Shown here one piece after another: positions 1 through 7,463 of a stretch of DNA of 64,000 nt. The first letter of the stretch is position 1. Each line of letters starts with the position of its first letter. Source of the DNA: Pseudomonas entomophila (GTDB lineage Bacteria > Pseudomonadota > Gammaproteobacteria > Pseudomonadales > Pseudomonadaceae); NCBI RefSeq assembly GCF_029193575.1, contig NZ_JARGCS010000035.1:31835-95834 (forward strand). The letters are read 5' to 3'. Position numbers and translations under genes: made by a program. A model generated the notes under the pieces. The model was not told where the DNA came from. It saw only the letters and a program-made list of their open reading frames with translations, and ran no database searches.

Positions 1-2
1 GC

Positions 3-806
3 GGGACCATCGCGATCAGCCAGAACGCCCCAGTGGTAGCGTCCGAAGCGATCATGACGCGGATTGTGAAGCTGCACTTCGTGCGCCCCCAGGTCACGGT
101 TGAGAGCCGCGCAGCAGCCGACCGCCTGAACGGCCTGGACGGTACGTTGCTGAGCAACTTCCTGCTGCGCGCCGTCCGCAAAGAGGCCGAGATCCTTGAG
201 CTGTTCTCCGTGCGCCTGCCTGTGTACGAGGCGAAGCTCCGCGCCCTGCACTCGCATTGCTTCGCCTGCGGGAACCAGTTCCAGGATGACCAGAGCCAAT
301 GCCACCACTGCGGCAGCCAGCTCAGCGGGTACATCCGCGTCGAGCGGATCATCTACAACCACGCCCAGATGCTGGCCCTGCTGGACTGCCTGCGCCTGGT
401 CGTAACCCTCAGCGAGCAACAGGTCGAGCACACCCGCGCCCAACTGGTCCGCATGGCGATCGAGCGGCAGACCTCAATCAGCTCCGACCATCCCGTGGTG
501 GCCGAATTCTGGGAAGTCTACGAATACCTGGAAGGCCTGGACGCCGACGGCCCTGTGGTGAACCACAGCAAGAAAGACCACGTCATCGCCATCAACCTCA
601 ACGACTTCGTCAAGAACGCCGCCGAGCACCGGCAGAAGCTGGCCGACATCAACGAGCTGCGCGACCGCTTGAAGGACTCGCGGTCGCGGAAGCTGGTCGA
701 GGTCAACAAGGCCGTGGACAGCGCGGTCCGGGCTCACCAGGCGAAGAACAGCCATTTCACGCTCACCAAGCAACCCATCGTCAAGTGCTGGATGTTCCAG
801 GCCTGA
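3..806 (+). CDS. Phage-type DNA primase/helicase, C-terminal part (5' end outside window)
   Basis: The reading frame is open at the left edge and ends at 806. The GTG at 33 could be a start, but the in-frame residues before it (GTIAISQNAPV) fit the interior of the toprim/DUF927-like primase-helicases of Pseudomonas prophages. The piece includes the post-ATPase segment RIVKLHFVRP and the helical motif NHAQMLALLD. A Cys-x2-Cys, Cys-x2-Cys cluster (CFACG, CHHCG; codons about 243-316) looks like a zinc ribbon inserted in this region. The Walker motifs would lie upstream and are not seen. The likely role is initiation of element replication. The family assignment is from recalled motifs and is fairly secure; the exact subfamily is not. 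Confidence 0.65.
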   Translation, partial: GTIAISQNAPVVASEAIMTRIVKLHFVRPQVTVESRAAADRLNGLDGTLLSNFLLRAVRKEAEILELFSVRLPVYEAKLRALHSHCFACGNQFQDDQSQCHHCGSQLSGYIRVERIIYNHAQMLALLDCLRLVVTLSEQQVEHTRAQLVRMAIERQTSISSDHPVVAEFWEVYEYLEGLDADGPVVNHSKKDHVIAINLNDFVKNAAEHRQKLADINELRDRLKDSRSRKLVEVNKAVDSAVRAHQAKNSHFTLTKQPIVKCWMFQA

Positions 807-816
807 CGCCACCGGC

Positions 817-860
817 CGGCGCGGCAACGCCGACCTGCAACCCCAAGGAGAAGCACCATG
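817..860 (+). promoter_or_regulatory. Leader cassette copy 1: CGGCAA-loop hairpin plus ribosome binding site
   Basis: A 5-bp stem (817-821 with 828-832) is capped by the loop CGGCAA at 822-827. It is followed by the 19-base segment cccaaggagaagcaccatg (842-860) that contains the AAGGAG Shine-Dalgarno and the ATG of the 47-residue gene. The same loop and the same 19 bases recur at 1011-1057 and 2261-2318. Confidence 0.6.
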
Positions 861-1001
861 CGTAAAGACAGCAAGACCGAGTTCTACCAGGCCAGCCCCG
901 GCGAGACGCTCGCCACCCTGGCGGTCACCGGCCTCACCCTCGCGGTGCTGGGCCTGGCCAGCTACTACGCCCCCACCCTGCTCGCTGTAGCGCTGCACTG
1001 A
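858..1001 (+). CDS. Small hydrophobic phage protein (47 aa)
   Basis: ATG at 858 sits seven bases after AAGGAG (845-850), and the frame closes with TGA at 999-1001. The product starts with a polar stretch (MRKDSKTEFYQASPG) and continues with one probable membrane helix (LAVTGLTLAVLGLASYY). I do not recognise a family. It lies between the primase fragment and the second ATPase, in the same orientation, and has the shared leader cassette at its start. A small membrane protein of the element is the most that can be said. Confidence 0.55.
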   Translation: MRKDSKTEFYQASPGETLATLAVTGLTLAVLGLASYYAPTLLAVALH

Positions 1002-1010
1002 CCCTCAGTG

Positions 1011-1057
1011 CCCAGGCGCGGCAACGCCTGGGCCATTTCCCAAGGAGAAGCACCATG
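1011..1057 (+). promoter_or_regulatory. Leader cassette copy 2: perfect 8-bp hairpin with CGGCAA loop plus ribosome binding site
   Basis: CCCAGGCG (1011-1018) pairs perfectly with CGCCTGGG (1025-1032) around the loop CGGCAA (1019-1024). The segment cccaaggagaagcaccatg follows at 1039-1057 and supplies the start of the ATPase gene. There is no T-run after the stem, so it does not look like an ordinary intrinsic terminator. Confidence 0.65.
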
Positions 1058-1870
1058 CAAAACAACACCCCTAAATGGCTCGACCTGTACATCACCGCCT
1101 TCGGCGCCCCGGGCCTGGTGGCCCTGGCATGGTGGGCCGGCGCCTTCCACGCGCAGCGCATCCGCGAGTTGCAGGAGACGTATCCGATCCTGCAGATCAC
1201 CGGCGGTGCCGGCGTGGGCAAGTCGACGTTGGTGGCCAACCTCTGGAAGCTCGCCGGTTCGAGTGAAAGCGAGATTCGCAGCGCCAGCACCTGCGGCATG
1301 GGCGCTCTGTTGGCCTTCATGGCGCGGGCGGTGAACCGGCCGGTAGTCCTGGAAGAGTGCGACCGTGCCGATCAGTTCGACTGGAACCTGCTCAAGCACT
1401 GCTACGACGGGAAGCCAATCGCCTACCGCGGCATGGGGCAGCCGCTCGGCCGTATGGTGTTCCAGGGGGCACTGGCCTACGTCGGCGGCGAATTCGAGGT
1501 CCTGAACCCGCGCGTGGTGAACATCCACCTCGAGCGTCAGCCTACTGGCGAAGGCGCTCGGGAGGCGGTGCAGGCGCTGTATGAGCTGCAGCTCAAGGAC
1601 CTCGCTCAGTTCCTGAACACGGTCCGGGACAACCGGGAGCAGGTGATTTATCGGCTCGGCCACGTGGAAGCATACACCGACGACCTGCAAGCCGAGAGCG
1701 GCATGAAAAGGGCAGCCGCCCGCAACCATGCACAGCTGCGGGCCTTGCTGAACCTGCTGGGCGACCTGTTCTGCATTCCCGATTGCCCCCTGACGAAGGC
1801 GCAGGTTCTGGTCCGTGAGATGGCGTTTGTTCACGCACCTCACTCTGTCGACGCGGGTGAGCCCGTATGA
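1055..1870 (+). CDS. P-loop ATPase paralogous to the phage primase/helicase (271 aa)
   Basis: A Walker A motif (GGAGVGKS, residues 50-57) is followed by a Walker B-like VVLEE (97-101). The C-terminal half aligns by eye with the upstream primase fragment: GALAYVGG...RVVNIHLER against GTIAISQN...RIVKLHFVR, and NHAQLRALL against NHAQMLALL. It is therefore a second, shorter member of the same family, with only the helicase/ATPase part and no primase or zinc domain. The start at 1055 has a clear AAGGAG at 1042-1047. It overlaps the next gene by ATGA at 1867-1870. Whether it acts with the larger protein is unknown. Confidence 0.6.
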   Translation: MQNNTPKWLDLYITAFGAPGLVALAWWAGAFHAQRIRELQETYPILQITGGAGVGKSTLVANLWKLAGSSESEIRSASTCGMGALLAFMARAVNRPVVLEECDRADQFDWNLLKHCYDGKPIAYRGMGQPLGRMVFQGALAYVGGEFEVLNPRVVNIHLERQPTGEGAREAVQALYELQLKDLAQFLNTVRDNREQVIYRLGHVEAYTDDLQAESGMKRAAARNHAQLRALLNLLGDLFCIPDCPLTKAQVLVREMAFVHAPHSVDAGEPV

Positions 1871-2238
1871 GCCCGACGCAGCTCAACCTGGAAATGCTGC
1901 TGGCCTTCGACGAATGGGCCGTCCCGCGTGGTTTCGATGTCACCAGCGCCGACGGCGTGGACGGTCCCGCTTTCAAGAACGTGGAGACACAGGCCGCATG
2001 GCTTGGCTTCGAGGCCGCCCATGGCGATGCCGGCTGCCGGCCGTATGGCCAGCAGCTCTACGCCCGGATCAAGAGGAGCAGCGAGTACGCCCATCAAGCT
2101 GCATACAGTTTCACCGTGCGGGTGGGGCATCCAACCCACGGCGAGTACGGCGTTTATGGAGGGCCTGGTGGGGTTTATCGCCTGCGCGACGTTGACCTGT
2201 TCGTGATCGTGGAGGGGAAGGAATACGGCCTTAGCTGA
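1867..2238 (+). CDS. Hypothetical phage protein (123 aa)
   Basis: The start ATG overlaps the stop of the ATPase gene (ATGA, 1867-1870), which implies translational coupling. The product is soluble, acidic to neutral, with no signal peptide, membrane segment or known catalytic motif. A glycine/tyrosine-rich stretch (YGVYGGPGGVYRL) lies near the C-terminus. I do not recognise the family; its position suggests a role in element replication or control. Confidence 0.55.
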   Translation: MSPTQLNLEMLLAFDEWAVPRGFDVTSADGVDGPAFKNVETQAAWLGFEAAHGDAGCRPYGQQLYARIKRSSEYAHQAAYSFTVRVGHPTHGEYGVYGGPGGVYRLRDVDLFVIVEGKEYGLS

Positions 2239-2260
2239 TCACCATCTGCCACAAACAAGA

Positions 2261-2318
2261 AGGCCCCGGCGAGCGGCAACTCACCAAGGCCTGACCAACC
2301 CCAAGGAGAAGCACCATG
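2261..2318 (+). promoter_or_regulatory. Leader cassette copy 3: imperfect long hairpin with CGGCAA loop plus ribosome binding site
   Basis: The loop CGGCAA (2274-2279) is closed by GAG/CTC, GG/CC and AGGCC/GGCCT blocks (2261-2273 with 2280-2292), giving ten paired positions and three mismatches. The 19-base segment cccaaggagaagcaccatg follows at 2300-2318. The stem sequence differs from the other two copies while the loop and the SD segment are identical. Confidence 0.6.
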
Positions 2319-2564
2319 CAAGTACAAACCCAAGAAGTCAGCGGCGAGAAGGCTACCACAGGGAGGCGCCCAAGGTTGGCCAGCCATGCGCTGGACCTGC
2401 CGAATCACTGCGATATCTGCAACAAGGCCCGCTCCCACGGAAATCATCAGCGCTGCAGCCAACTTCGTCAGCAGCGCCAGTCCGTGTACTGGGAATCCTA
2501 CATGGCCAACGTCGAGGCCAAGCGCGCCAAGAAGGTTCGTCGTCATGCAATGGAGATGGTGTGA
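2316..2564 (+). CDS. Small Cys-containing phage protein (82 aa)
   Basis: The start at 2316 uses the third shared leader cassette. The product carries CDIC (residues 33-36) and further His/Cys residues (HGNHQRC) that could bind zinc, and a basic C-terminal tail (KRAKKVRRH). It looks like a small nucleic-acid-binding protein, but I do not recognise a named family. The stop codon TGA at 2562-2564 overlaps the next start by one base. Confidence 0.55.
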   Translation: MQVQTQEVSGEKATTGRRPRLASHALDLPNHCDICNKARSHGNHQRCSQLRQQRQSVYWESYMANVEAKRAKKVRRHAMEMV

Positions 2565-2788
2565 TGGGCATGGTTCTATCGACAAAACCCCGACAGCTCG
2601 GCAAGCGTCTCTCTCTACTGGTCGGATATGCCCAGGATCACGGGTGGTCCATCACTCTCACGCGAGGTGGCCACTTGCGCCTTACCAAACCAGGTAAGCC
2701 AGTGATTCATACCAGCAGGACACCCAGCGACTGGCGTGCAGTGCACAACGCTGTCTCGATGCTGGCAAGGGCAGACACCAAGAACTGA
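2564..2788 (+). CDS. HicA-like small protein (74 aa)
   Basis: The ATG at 2564 overlaps the upstream stop (TGATG); a GTG at 2561 is in frame but less likely. The core GWSITLTRGGHLRLTKPG, with a Gly-Gly-His motif and a following SRTPSDWRAVHNAVSML helix, matches the double-stranded-RNA-binding-like fold of HicA mRNA interferases and related phage proteins. No HicB-like antitoxin gene is adjacent, so a toxin role is not supported by context. A solitary phage RNA-binding protein is an equal possibility. Confidence 0.55.
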   Translation: MGMVLSTKPRQLGKRLSLLVGYAQDHGWSITLTRGGHLRLTKPGKPVIHTSRTPSDWRAVHNAVSMLARADTKN

Positions 2789-2803
2789 CGTCACCATCTT
2801 CTC

Positions 2804-2855
2804 GGCCTGGCGACAGGCCATCTTTATAGACGACCCATACACTGGGCCGTCTTTT
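2804..2855 (+). terminator. Hairpins and intrinsic terminator after the phage operon
   Basis: A perfect 6-bp stem with a GCGA tetraloop (2804-2819) is followed by a second stem (2829-2836 with 2844-2851, one mismatch) that runs into TTTT at 2852-2855. The pair separates the small phage genes from the integrase. Confidence 0.55.
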
Positions 2856-2872
2856 CGTTTCGAGTACAAAAA

Positions 2873-4042
2873 ATGGCAGCTGGAGTCGAAGTACGCGGCA
2901 ACCATGTCCGCGTGTATTTCCGTTACCAGGGCGAGAAGTGCCGGGAGCCCATTCCAGGTGACGCCTCGCCTGCAAACCTGGCCAACGCGGAGCGCCTGGT
3001 CGGGATCATCAACTACGAAATCGAAGCCGGCACGTTCAACTACGCACGGCACTTCCCCGACTCGCCGCGCGTGAAGACCAACACCTTGGGCCACTACATC
3101 GATCTGTGGCTTGAGATCAAACGCAACCAGATGGCGGCTAGCGGCTTCGCCATGTACCTCAGCCGCACCGAAAAACACATCCGGCCGCGCTGGGGCGCCC
3201 TGCAGGCGGACCGCATCGATCACCTGGATATCCAGCACTGGGTGCAGACCGTGCTGATGCCCGAGCTGCACAACAAGACCGTACGCGAAATCGTCAGCCA
3301 CCTGCGGCAGATTTTCCGGCTGTACCGCACCCGGAACCGCTTCGCGTTCGACCCCACCGATGGGATCACCATCTCGTTGCCGGACGCCGACGATCCCGAC
3401 CCGTTCACCCGGGAAGAGATCGAAGCGATCCTCGGGCATCCAACCGACCGGCAGCAGGAGATCAACCTCTCGCAGTACATGATCTGGTCCGGCCCACGGG
3501 TCAGCGAAGCGATTGCCCTGGCCTGGGAGGATGTCGACCTGGTCGCAGGCACCGTGGAGATCCGCCGCGCGCGGGTGGCTGGGCAATACAAGGTGACCAA
3601 AACCCGGCGCTCGACGCGCAAGGTCAAACTTCTCGCCCCTGCCCTGCGCGCGTTACAGGATCAGGCACGGTTCAGCGGAGATCTGCCTGCGGAGTTGGTC
3701 CAAGTTGTCGATCGGGACAACCGGACACTGCGCGAGCAGCGCGTGCGGTTCGTCTTCCACAACACCGCCACGGGGGAGCCGTACCGATCCTCGGACGTAC
3801 TGCGGCATGGGTGGTGGATCACACACCTGGAAAAGGCCGGCGTTCGCCAGCGGGGGCCGAACACCTGCAGACACACGTTCGCCAGCCAGATGCTGAGCAG
3901 TGGCATTGCCACACCGGAATGGATTGCAGATCAGATGGGGCATACGTCGACGGCGATGATCTTCAAGCACTACGCGAAGTGGATCAGCGAGGACGGGCCA
4001 GACGTGGTGGGGTTGTTAAACCGAGCGCTCAGGCTGAGCTGA
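2873..4042 (+). CDS. int: Tyrosine recombinase / phage integrase (389 aa)
   Basis: The N-terminal 60 residues resemble an arm-type DNA-binding domain (VEVRGNHVRVYFRYQGEK), followed by a SAM-like core-binding domain and a C-terminal catalytic domain. Catalytic residues visible are Arg209 (GPRVSE), Arg333 (NTCRHTF), His357 (MGHTS) and the nucleophile Tyr367 (KHYAKW). The usual first His of the H-x-x-R box is Asn330. The gene points at the tRNA-Ser 3' end 121 bases away, which is its probable attachment site. The start at 2873 has a weak ribosome site, so a slightly different start is possible. Confidence 0.93.
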   Translation: MAAGVEVRGNHVRVYFRYQGEKCREPIPGDASPANLANAERLVGIINYEIEAGTFNYARHFPDSPRVKTNTLGHYIDLWLEIKRNQMAASGFAMYLSRTEKHIRPRWGALQADRIDHLDIQHWVQTVLMPELHNKTVREIVSHLRQIFRLYRTRNRFAFDPTDGITISLPDADDPDPFTREEIEAILGHPTDRQQEINLSQYMIWSGPRVSEAIALAWEDVDLVAGTVEIRRARVAGQYKVTKTRRSTRKVKLLAPALRALQDQARFSGDLPAELVQVVDRDNRTLREQRVRFVFHNTATGEPYRSSDVLRHGWWITHLEKAGVRQRGPNTCRHTFASQMLSSGIATPEWIADQMGHTSTAMIFKHYAKWISEDGPDVVGLLNRALRLS

Positions 4043-4051
4043 AGAAACGAC

Positions 4052-4079
4052 AAAGGGGCCACAGAAGGCCCCTTTCTCT
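4052..4079 (+). terminator. Terminator of the integrase gene
   Basis: AAAGGGGCC (4052-4060) pairs with GGCCCCTTT (4067-4075) around ACAGAA, followed by a T-rich tail. It lies directly after the integrase stop. Confidence 0.75.
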
Positions 4080-4163
4080 TGCCTGTCGGTCCCAAAGTGG
4101 TCCCAAAACGCTCCCATTAGAGGGGTTGGCGATCGTGAACATCAATGAAATCAGGCACTTATA

Positions 4164-4251
4164 TGGCGGAAGCGTAGAGATTCGAACTCTAGGATAGTTG
4201 CCCATCGACGGTTTTCAAGACCGTTGCCTTAAACCACTCGGCCACGCTTCC
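4164..4251 (-). tRNA. tRNA-Ser (anticodon UGA)
   Basis: Read on the minus strand, the gene starts GGAAGCGTGGCCGAGTGG and ends TTCGAATCTCTACGCTTCC-G-CCA. The 7-bp acceptor stem is perfect, the anticodon loop reads CTTGAAA with anticodon TGA, and a long variable arm is present, as expected of tRNA-Ser. The CCA is encoded. Its 3' end faces the integrase and most likely forms one attachment site of the prophage-like element. Confidence 0.95.
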
Positions 4252-4383
4252 AGCTGTTTTGCGGCGGCAATCATACCGTAATGAAACAAGCTGTCAAACT
4301 CTCTGTGTCGCGGGCTGCGGCAGCTCTGTTATGCTCTTTGCAACCATACGTTTCAAACCCACAGGATCCACAGGAGTGTCGCC

Positions 4384-5055
4384 ATGCGCGAACAGGATTA
4401 CGCCGTACAACACGGCCAGCAGGTCGAGCAGCAGGAGGTCAGCAAGGTCCTGCGCAACACGTACAGCCTGCTGGCGCTCACCCTCGCCTTCAGCGGCATC
4501 ATGGCCTTCGTGGCCCAGCAGATGCGCGTCGGCTACCCGAACATCTTCGTCGTGCTGATCGGCTTCTACGGGCTGTTCTTCCTCACCGCCAAGCTGCGTG
4601 ACTCGGTCTGGGGCCTGGTGTCCACCTTCGCCCTCACCGGCTTCATGGGCTTCATCCTCGGCCCTATCCTCAACCGCTACCTGGGCATGAGCGGCGGCGC
4701 CGAAGTGGTCAGCTCGGCCTTCGCCATGACCGCGCTGGTATTCGGCGGTCTGTCGGCCTATGTGCTGATCACCCGCAAGGACATGAGCTTCCTCAGCGGC
4801 TTCATCACCGCCGGCTTCTTCGTCCTGCTGGGTGCCGTGGTGGCCAGCTTCTTCTTCCAGATCAGCGGCCTGCAACTGGCGATCAGCGCGGGCTTCGTGC
4901 TGTTCTCGTCGGTCTGCATCCTGTTCCAGACCAGCGCCATCATCCACGGCGGCGAGCGTAACTACATCATGGCGACCATCAGCCTGTATGTATCGATCTA
5001 CAACCTGTTCGTCAGCCTGCTGCAGCTGTTTGGCATCATGGGTCGTGATGACTGA
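4384..5055 (+). CDS. Bax inhibitor-1 / YccA family membrane protein (223 aa)
   Basis: Seven hydrophobic segments run from about residue 28 to 218 after a short polar, Gln-rich N-terminus. The length and pattern fit the BI-1/YccA family, whose bacterial members are inner-membrane proteins with a proposed proton- or calcium-leak function and, for E. coli YccA, modulation of the FtsH protease. The exact physiological role here cannot be read from sequence. The gene stands alone and ends at a strong terminator. Confidence 0.88.
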   Translation: MREQDYAVQHGQQVEQQEVSKVLRNTYSLLALTLAFSGIMAFVAQQMRVGYPNIFVVLIGFYGLFFLTAKLRDSVWGLVSTFALTGFMGFILGPILNRYLGMSGGAEVVSSAFAMTALVFGGLSAYVLITRKDMSFLSGFITAGFFVLLGAVVASFFFQISGLQLAISAGFVLFSSVCILFQTSAIIHGGERNYIMATISLYVSIYNLFVSLLQLFGIMGRDD

Positions 5056-5079
5056 TCGATGAGTTGGTGGTAACGGAAA

Positions 5080-5100
5080 GCCCGCTTCGGCGGGCTTTTT
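5080..5100 (+). terminator. Intrinsic terminator with TTCG tetraloop
   Basis: GCCCGC (5080-5085) and GCGGGC (5090-5095) enclose TTCG and are followed by TTTTT. It ends the BI-1 family gene. Confidence 0.85.
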
Positions 5101-5118
5101 CGTGGGTGTTTGTGTGGG

Positions 5119-5147
5119 CCCTATCGCGGGGCGAGCCCGCTCCTACA
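5119..5147. repeat. REP-type palindrome
   Basis: The sequence tcgcggggcgagcccgctc is a member of the intergenic REP family that recurs through the window. Confidence 0.6.
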
Positions 5148-5242
5148 AGTGCCGCGGCGTCGGTACCTGCGCGGCGAAGCACTACCCCTATGCCCCCGCG
5201 CCCCGTAGAATGCGCTCCTTTTTTCTTCCGGGGCAGCTTCCC

Positions 5243-6622
5243 ATGAGTTCACTCGAACAAGGCCCAGGCGCGCAGGCGCCTGCCAACGAACTGGTTCTGG
5301 GCCTCGAAGACCGGCCACGGCTTTTGATCGGCCTGCTGGCGGCGTTGCAGCACCTGCTGGCGATCATCGTGCCGATCGTCACCCCGGGCCTGCTCATCTG
5401 CCAAGCCCTGGGCGTGTCGGCACGCGACACCAACCTGATCGTGTCCATGTCGCTGGTGATCTCCGGCATCGCCACCTTCGTCCAGTGCAAGCGCTTCGGG
5501 CCGTTTGGCGCGGGGCTGCTGATCGTCCAGGGTACCAGCTTCAACTTCGTCGGGCCGCTGATCGCCGGCGGCGCGCTGATGGTCAAGCAAGGCACGCCGG
5601 TCGAAGGCGTGATGGCGGCGATCTTCGGCGTGGTGATCGCCGGTTCGTTCGTGGAGATGGGCGTGTCGCGCATCCTGCCGTTCATCAAGCGCCTGATCAC
5701 CCCGCTGGTGACCGGCATCGTCGTGCTGATGATCGGCCTGACCCTGATCAAGGTCGGTTTGATCAGCATGGGCGGTGGCTTCGCCGCGATGGGCAACGGC
5801 ACTTTCGCCAATGGCGAGAACCTGCTGCTGTCGGGCGTGGTGCTGGCGATCATCGTGGTGCTCAACCGTATTCCACTGGTGTGGATGCGCAGCTGCGCCA
5901 TCGTCATCGCGCTGGCAGTGGGTTACGCACTGGCCGGCTACCTGGGCCGCCTGGACTTCACGGGCATGCACGAGGCGGCGTTGTTCCAGGTGCCGGTGCC
6001 GCTGCACTTCGGCCTGGGCTTCTCCTGGGCGCTGTTCATCCCGATGCTGGTGATCTACCTGGTGACCTCGCTGGAAGCGATCGGTGACGTCACCGCCACC
6101 AGCAAGGTGTCGCGCCAGCCGGTCGAAGGCCCGGTGTGGATGCAACGGATCAAGGGCGGGGTGCTGGTCAATGGCGCCAACTCGCTGCTGGCCGGGCTGT
6201 TCAACACTTTCCCCAGCTCGATCTTCGCGCAGAACAATGGGGTCATCCAGCTGACCGGCATCGCCAGTCGGCATATCGGCCTCTGGATCGCCGTGATGCT
6301 GGTCCTGCTGGGGCTGTTCCCCAGCGTCGCCGGGGTAATCCAGGCAGTGCCGGAGCCAGTGCTCGGCGGCGCAGCCATGGTGATGTTCGGCGCGGTGGCC
6401 GCCTCGGGCATCAATATCCTCGCCAGCACCCGCCTTGACCGCCGCGCGCTGCTGATCATCGCCGTGTCCCTGGCCCTGGGCCTGGGTGTGGCGCAGGTGC
6501 CGGAGTTCCTCGCGCACATGCCAGCGGCGCTGCGCAACGTGCTGGAGTCGGGCGTGGCCACTGGCGGCATCTGCGCACTGGTGCTCAACTGGTTCCTGCC
6601 GGAGAGCCAGGAAAAAGCCTGA
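5243..6622 (+). CDS. NCS2 nucleobase:cation symporter, xanthine/uracil permease type (459 aa)
   Basis: This is a polytopic membrane protein with about 12-14 hydrophobic segments. Family signatures are QGTSFNFVGPL in the first half, a conserved acidic segment (LEAIGDVTATS), and the NAT motif QNNGVIQLTG, whose form matches xanthine-transporting members such as XanQ of E. coli. It would import a purine or uracil with protons across the inner membrane. The ATG at 5243 is preferred over an upstream in-frame start at 5102, which would cross a REP element. No purine catabolic gene is adjacent, so the substrate is open. Confidence 0.88.
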   Translation: MSSLEQGPGAQAPANELVLGLEDRPRLLIGLLAALQHLLAIIVPIVTPGLLICQALGVSARDTNLIVSMSLVISGIATFVQCKRFGPFGAGLLIVQGTSFNFVGPLIAGGALMVKQGTPVEGVMAAIFGVVIAGSFVEMGVSRILPFIKRLITPLVTGIVVLMIGLTLIKVGLISMGGGFAAMGNGTFANGENLLLSGVVLAIIVVLNRIPLVWMRSCAIVIALAVGYALAGYLGRLDFTGMHEAALFQVPVPLHFGLGFSWALFIPMLVIYLVTSLEAIGDVTATSKVSRQPVEGPVWMQRIKGGVLVNGANSLLAGLFNTFPSSIFAQNNGVIQLTGIASRHIGLWIAVMLVLLGLFPSVAGVIQAVPEPVLGGAAMVMFGAVAASGINILASTRLDRRALLIIAVSLALGLGVAQVPEFLAHMPAALRNVLESGVATGGICALVLNWFLPESQEKA

Positions 6623-6643
6623 CCGCCACCTGCCCGCCCAAAG

Positions 6644-6672
6644 AGCCCGCGCCCACAAGCCGCGGGCTTTTT
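6644..6672 (+). terminator. Intrinsic terminator
   Basis: AGCCCGCG (6644-6651) pairs with CGCGGGCT (6661-6668), followed by TTTT. It separates the permease from the tus operon. Confidence 0.8.
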
Positions 6673-6709
6673 GCTTTATCATGCGCGCATTCCCTTGCAC
6701 GAGCTTTCC

Positions 6710-7102
6710 ATGAAATTCGCCATTGCGGTCTTTTCCCCGGCCCATGCGCCCTCCTCGCGGCGTGCCTTGCGCTTCGCCGAGGCGGTGCTGGCCGGTGGGC
6801 ATGAGATTGCCCGCCTGTTCTTCTATCAAGACGGGGTGCACAGTGCCTCGGTCAACATCGTCGCGCCTCAGGACGAAGTGGACGTGGCGGCGCAGTGGCG
6901 CGCCTTCGTCAACGACCATCGCCTGGACGCTGTGGTGTGCATCGCCGCGGCCCTGCGCCGGGGCGTGCTGGACGACAGCGAGGCCAACCGCTACCAACGC
7001 CCGGCAGTGAACCTGCCAGCGCCGTGGGAGCTGTCCGGCTTGGGCCAACTGCACGAGGCGGCGCAGGTTGCCGATCGCCTGGTCTGCTTCGGAGGCGATT
7101 GA
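6710..7102 (+). CDS. tusD: Sulfurtransferase complex subunit TusD (130 aa)
   Basis: This is a DsrE-like small protein. It carries the active Cys in the context DAVVCIAAALRRG, where TusD accepts sulfur from TusA, and the usual N-terminus KFAIAVFSPAHA. TusBCD relays sulfur to TusE for 2-thiouridine formation at tRNA wobble positions by MnmA, whose gene lies 20 kb away in this window. It is the first gene of a tightly packed tusDCBE operon, one base from tusC. Confidence 0.93.
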   Translation: MKFAIAVFSPAHAPSSRRALRFAEAVLAGGHEIARLFFYQDGVHSASVNIVAPQDEVDVAAQWRAFVNDHRLDAVVCIAAALRRGVLDDSEANRYQRPAVNLPAPWELSGLGQLHEAAQVADRLVCFGGD

Positions 7103-7103
7103 G

Positions 7104-7463
7104 ATGGCCAAGTCACTGTTGATCATCAGCCGCCAGGCCCCGTGGAATGGTCCCTCGGCCCGTGAAGCGCTGGACATCGCCCTGGCCGGCGGCGCCTTCG
7201 ACCTGCCCCTGGGCATGCTGTTCCTCGATGACGGTGTGTTCCAGCTCGCCGGCGGCCAACAACCCACCGCCGTGCAACAGAAGAACCTCGCCGCCAACCT
7301 CCAGGCGCTGCCGATGTTCGGCGTTGAGGAACTGTTCGCCTGTGGCCACAGCCTCGCCGTGCGCGGTCTGGACGGCGATGCACTGGCGCTGCCGGTGCAA
7401 GTGCTCGATGACACGGCCCTGGCGGCCTTGATCGCCCGTTTCGACCAGGTGGTGACGCTCTGA
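7104..7463 (+). CDS. tusC: Sulfurtransferase complex subunit TusC (119 aa)
   Basis: This is a DsrF-like protein with the typical start KSLLIISRQAPW and the DLPLGMLFLDDGVFQL stretch of TusC. It is a structural subunit of the TusBCD heterohexamer in the cytoplasm. The stop overlaps the tusB ATG (TGATG at 7461-7465). Confidence 0.92.
   Translation: MAKSLLIISRQAPWNGPSAREALDIALAGGAFDLPLGMLFLDDGVFQLAGGQQPTAVQQKNLAANLQALPMFGVEELFACGHSLAVRGLDGDALALPVQVLDDTALAALIARFDQVVTL

Larger units (their letters stand above)
1..4163. mobile_element. Prophage-like integrated element, right part, inserted at tRNA-Ser
   Basis: The stretch holds a primase/helicase fragment, a second ATPase, small proteins of phage type and a tyrosine recombinase, then stops at the 3' end of a tRNA-Ser gene. 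An integrase next to a tRNA 3' end is the standard layout of tRNA-targeting prophages and islands. The left end and second attachment site lie outside the window, so prophage, satellite and island cannot be told apart. No capsid, tail or lysis gene is visible in this part. The junction at the tRNA end is inferred from layout, not from a seen direct repeat. Confidence 0.8.

Noticed and set aside
2564..2788. HicA/HicB toxin-antitoxin pair
   Set aside because: Only a HicA-like fold is present; neither neighbour resembles HicB.
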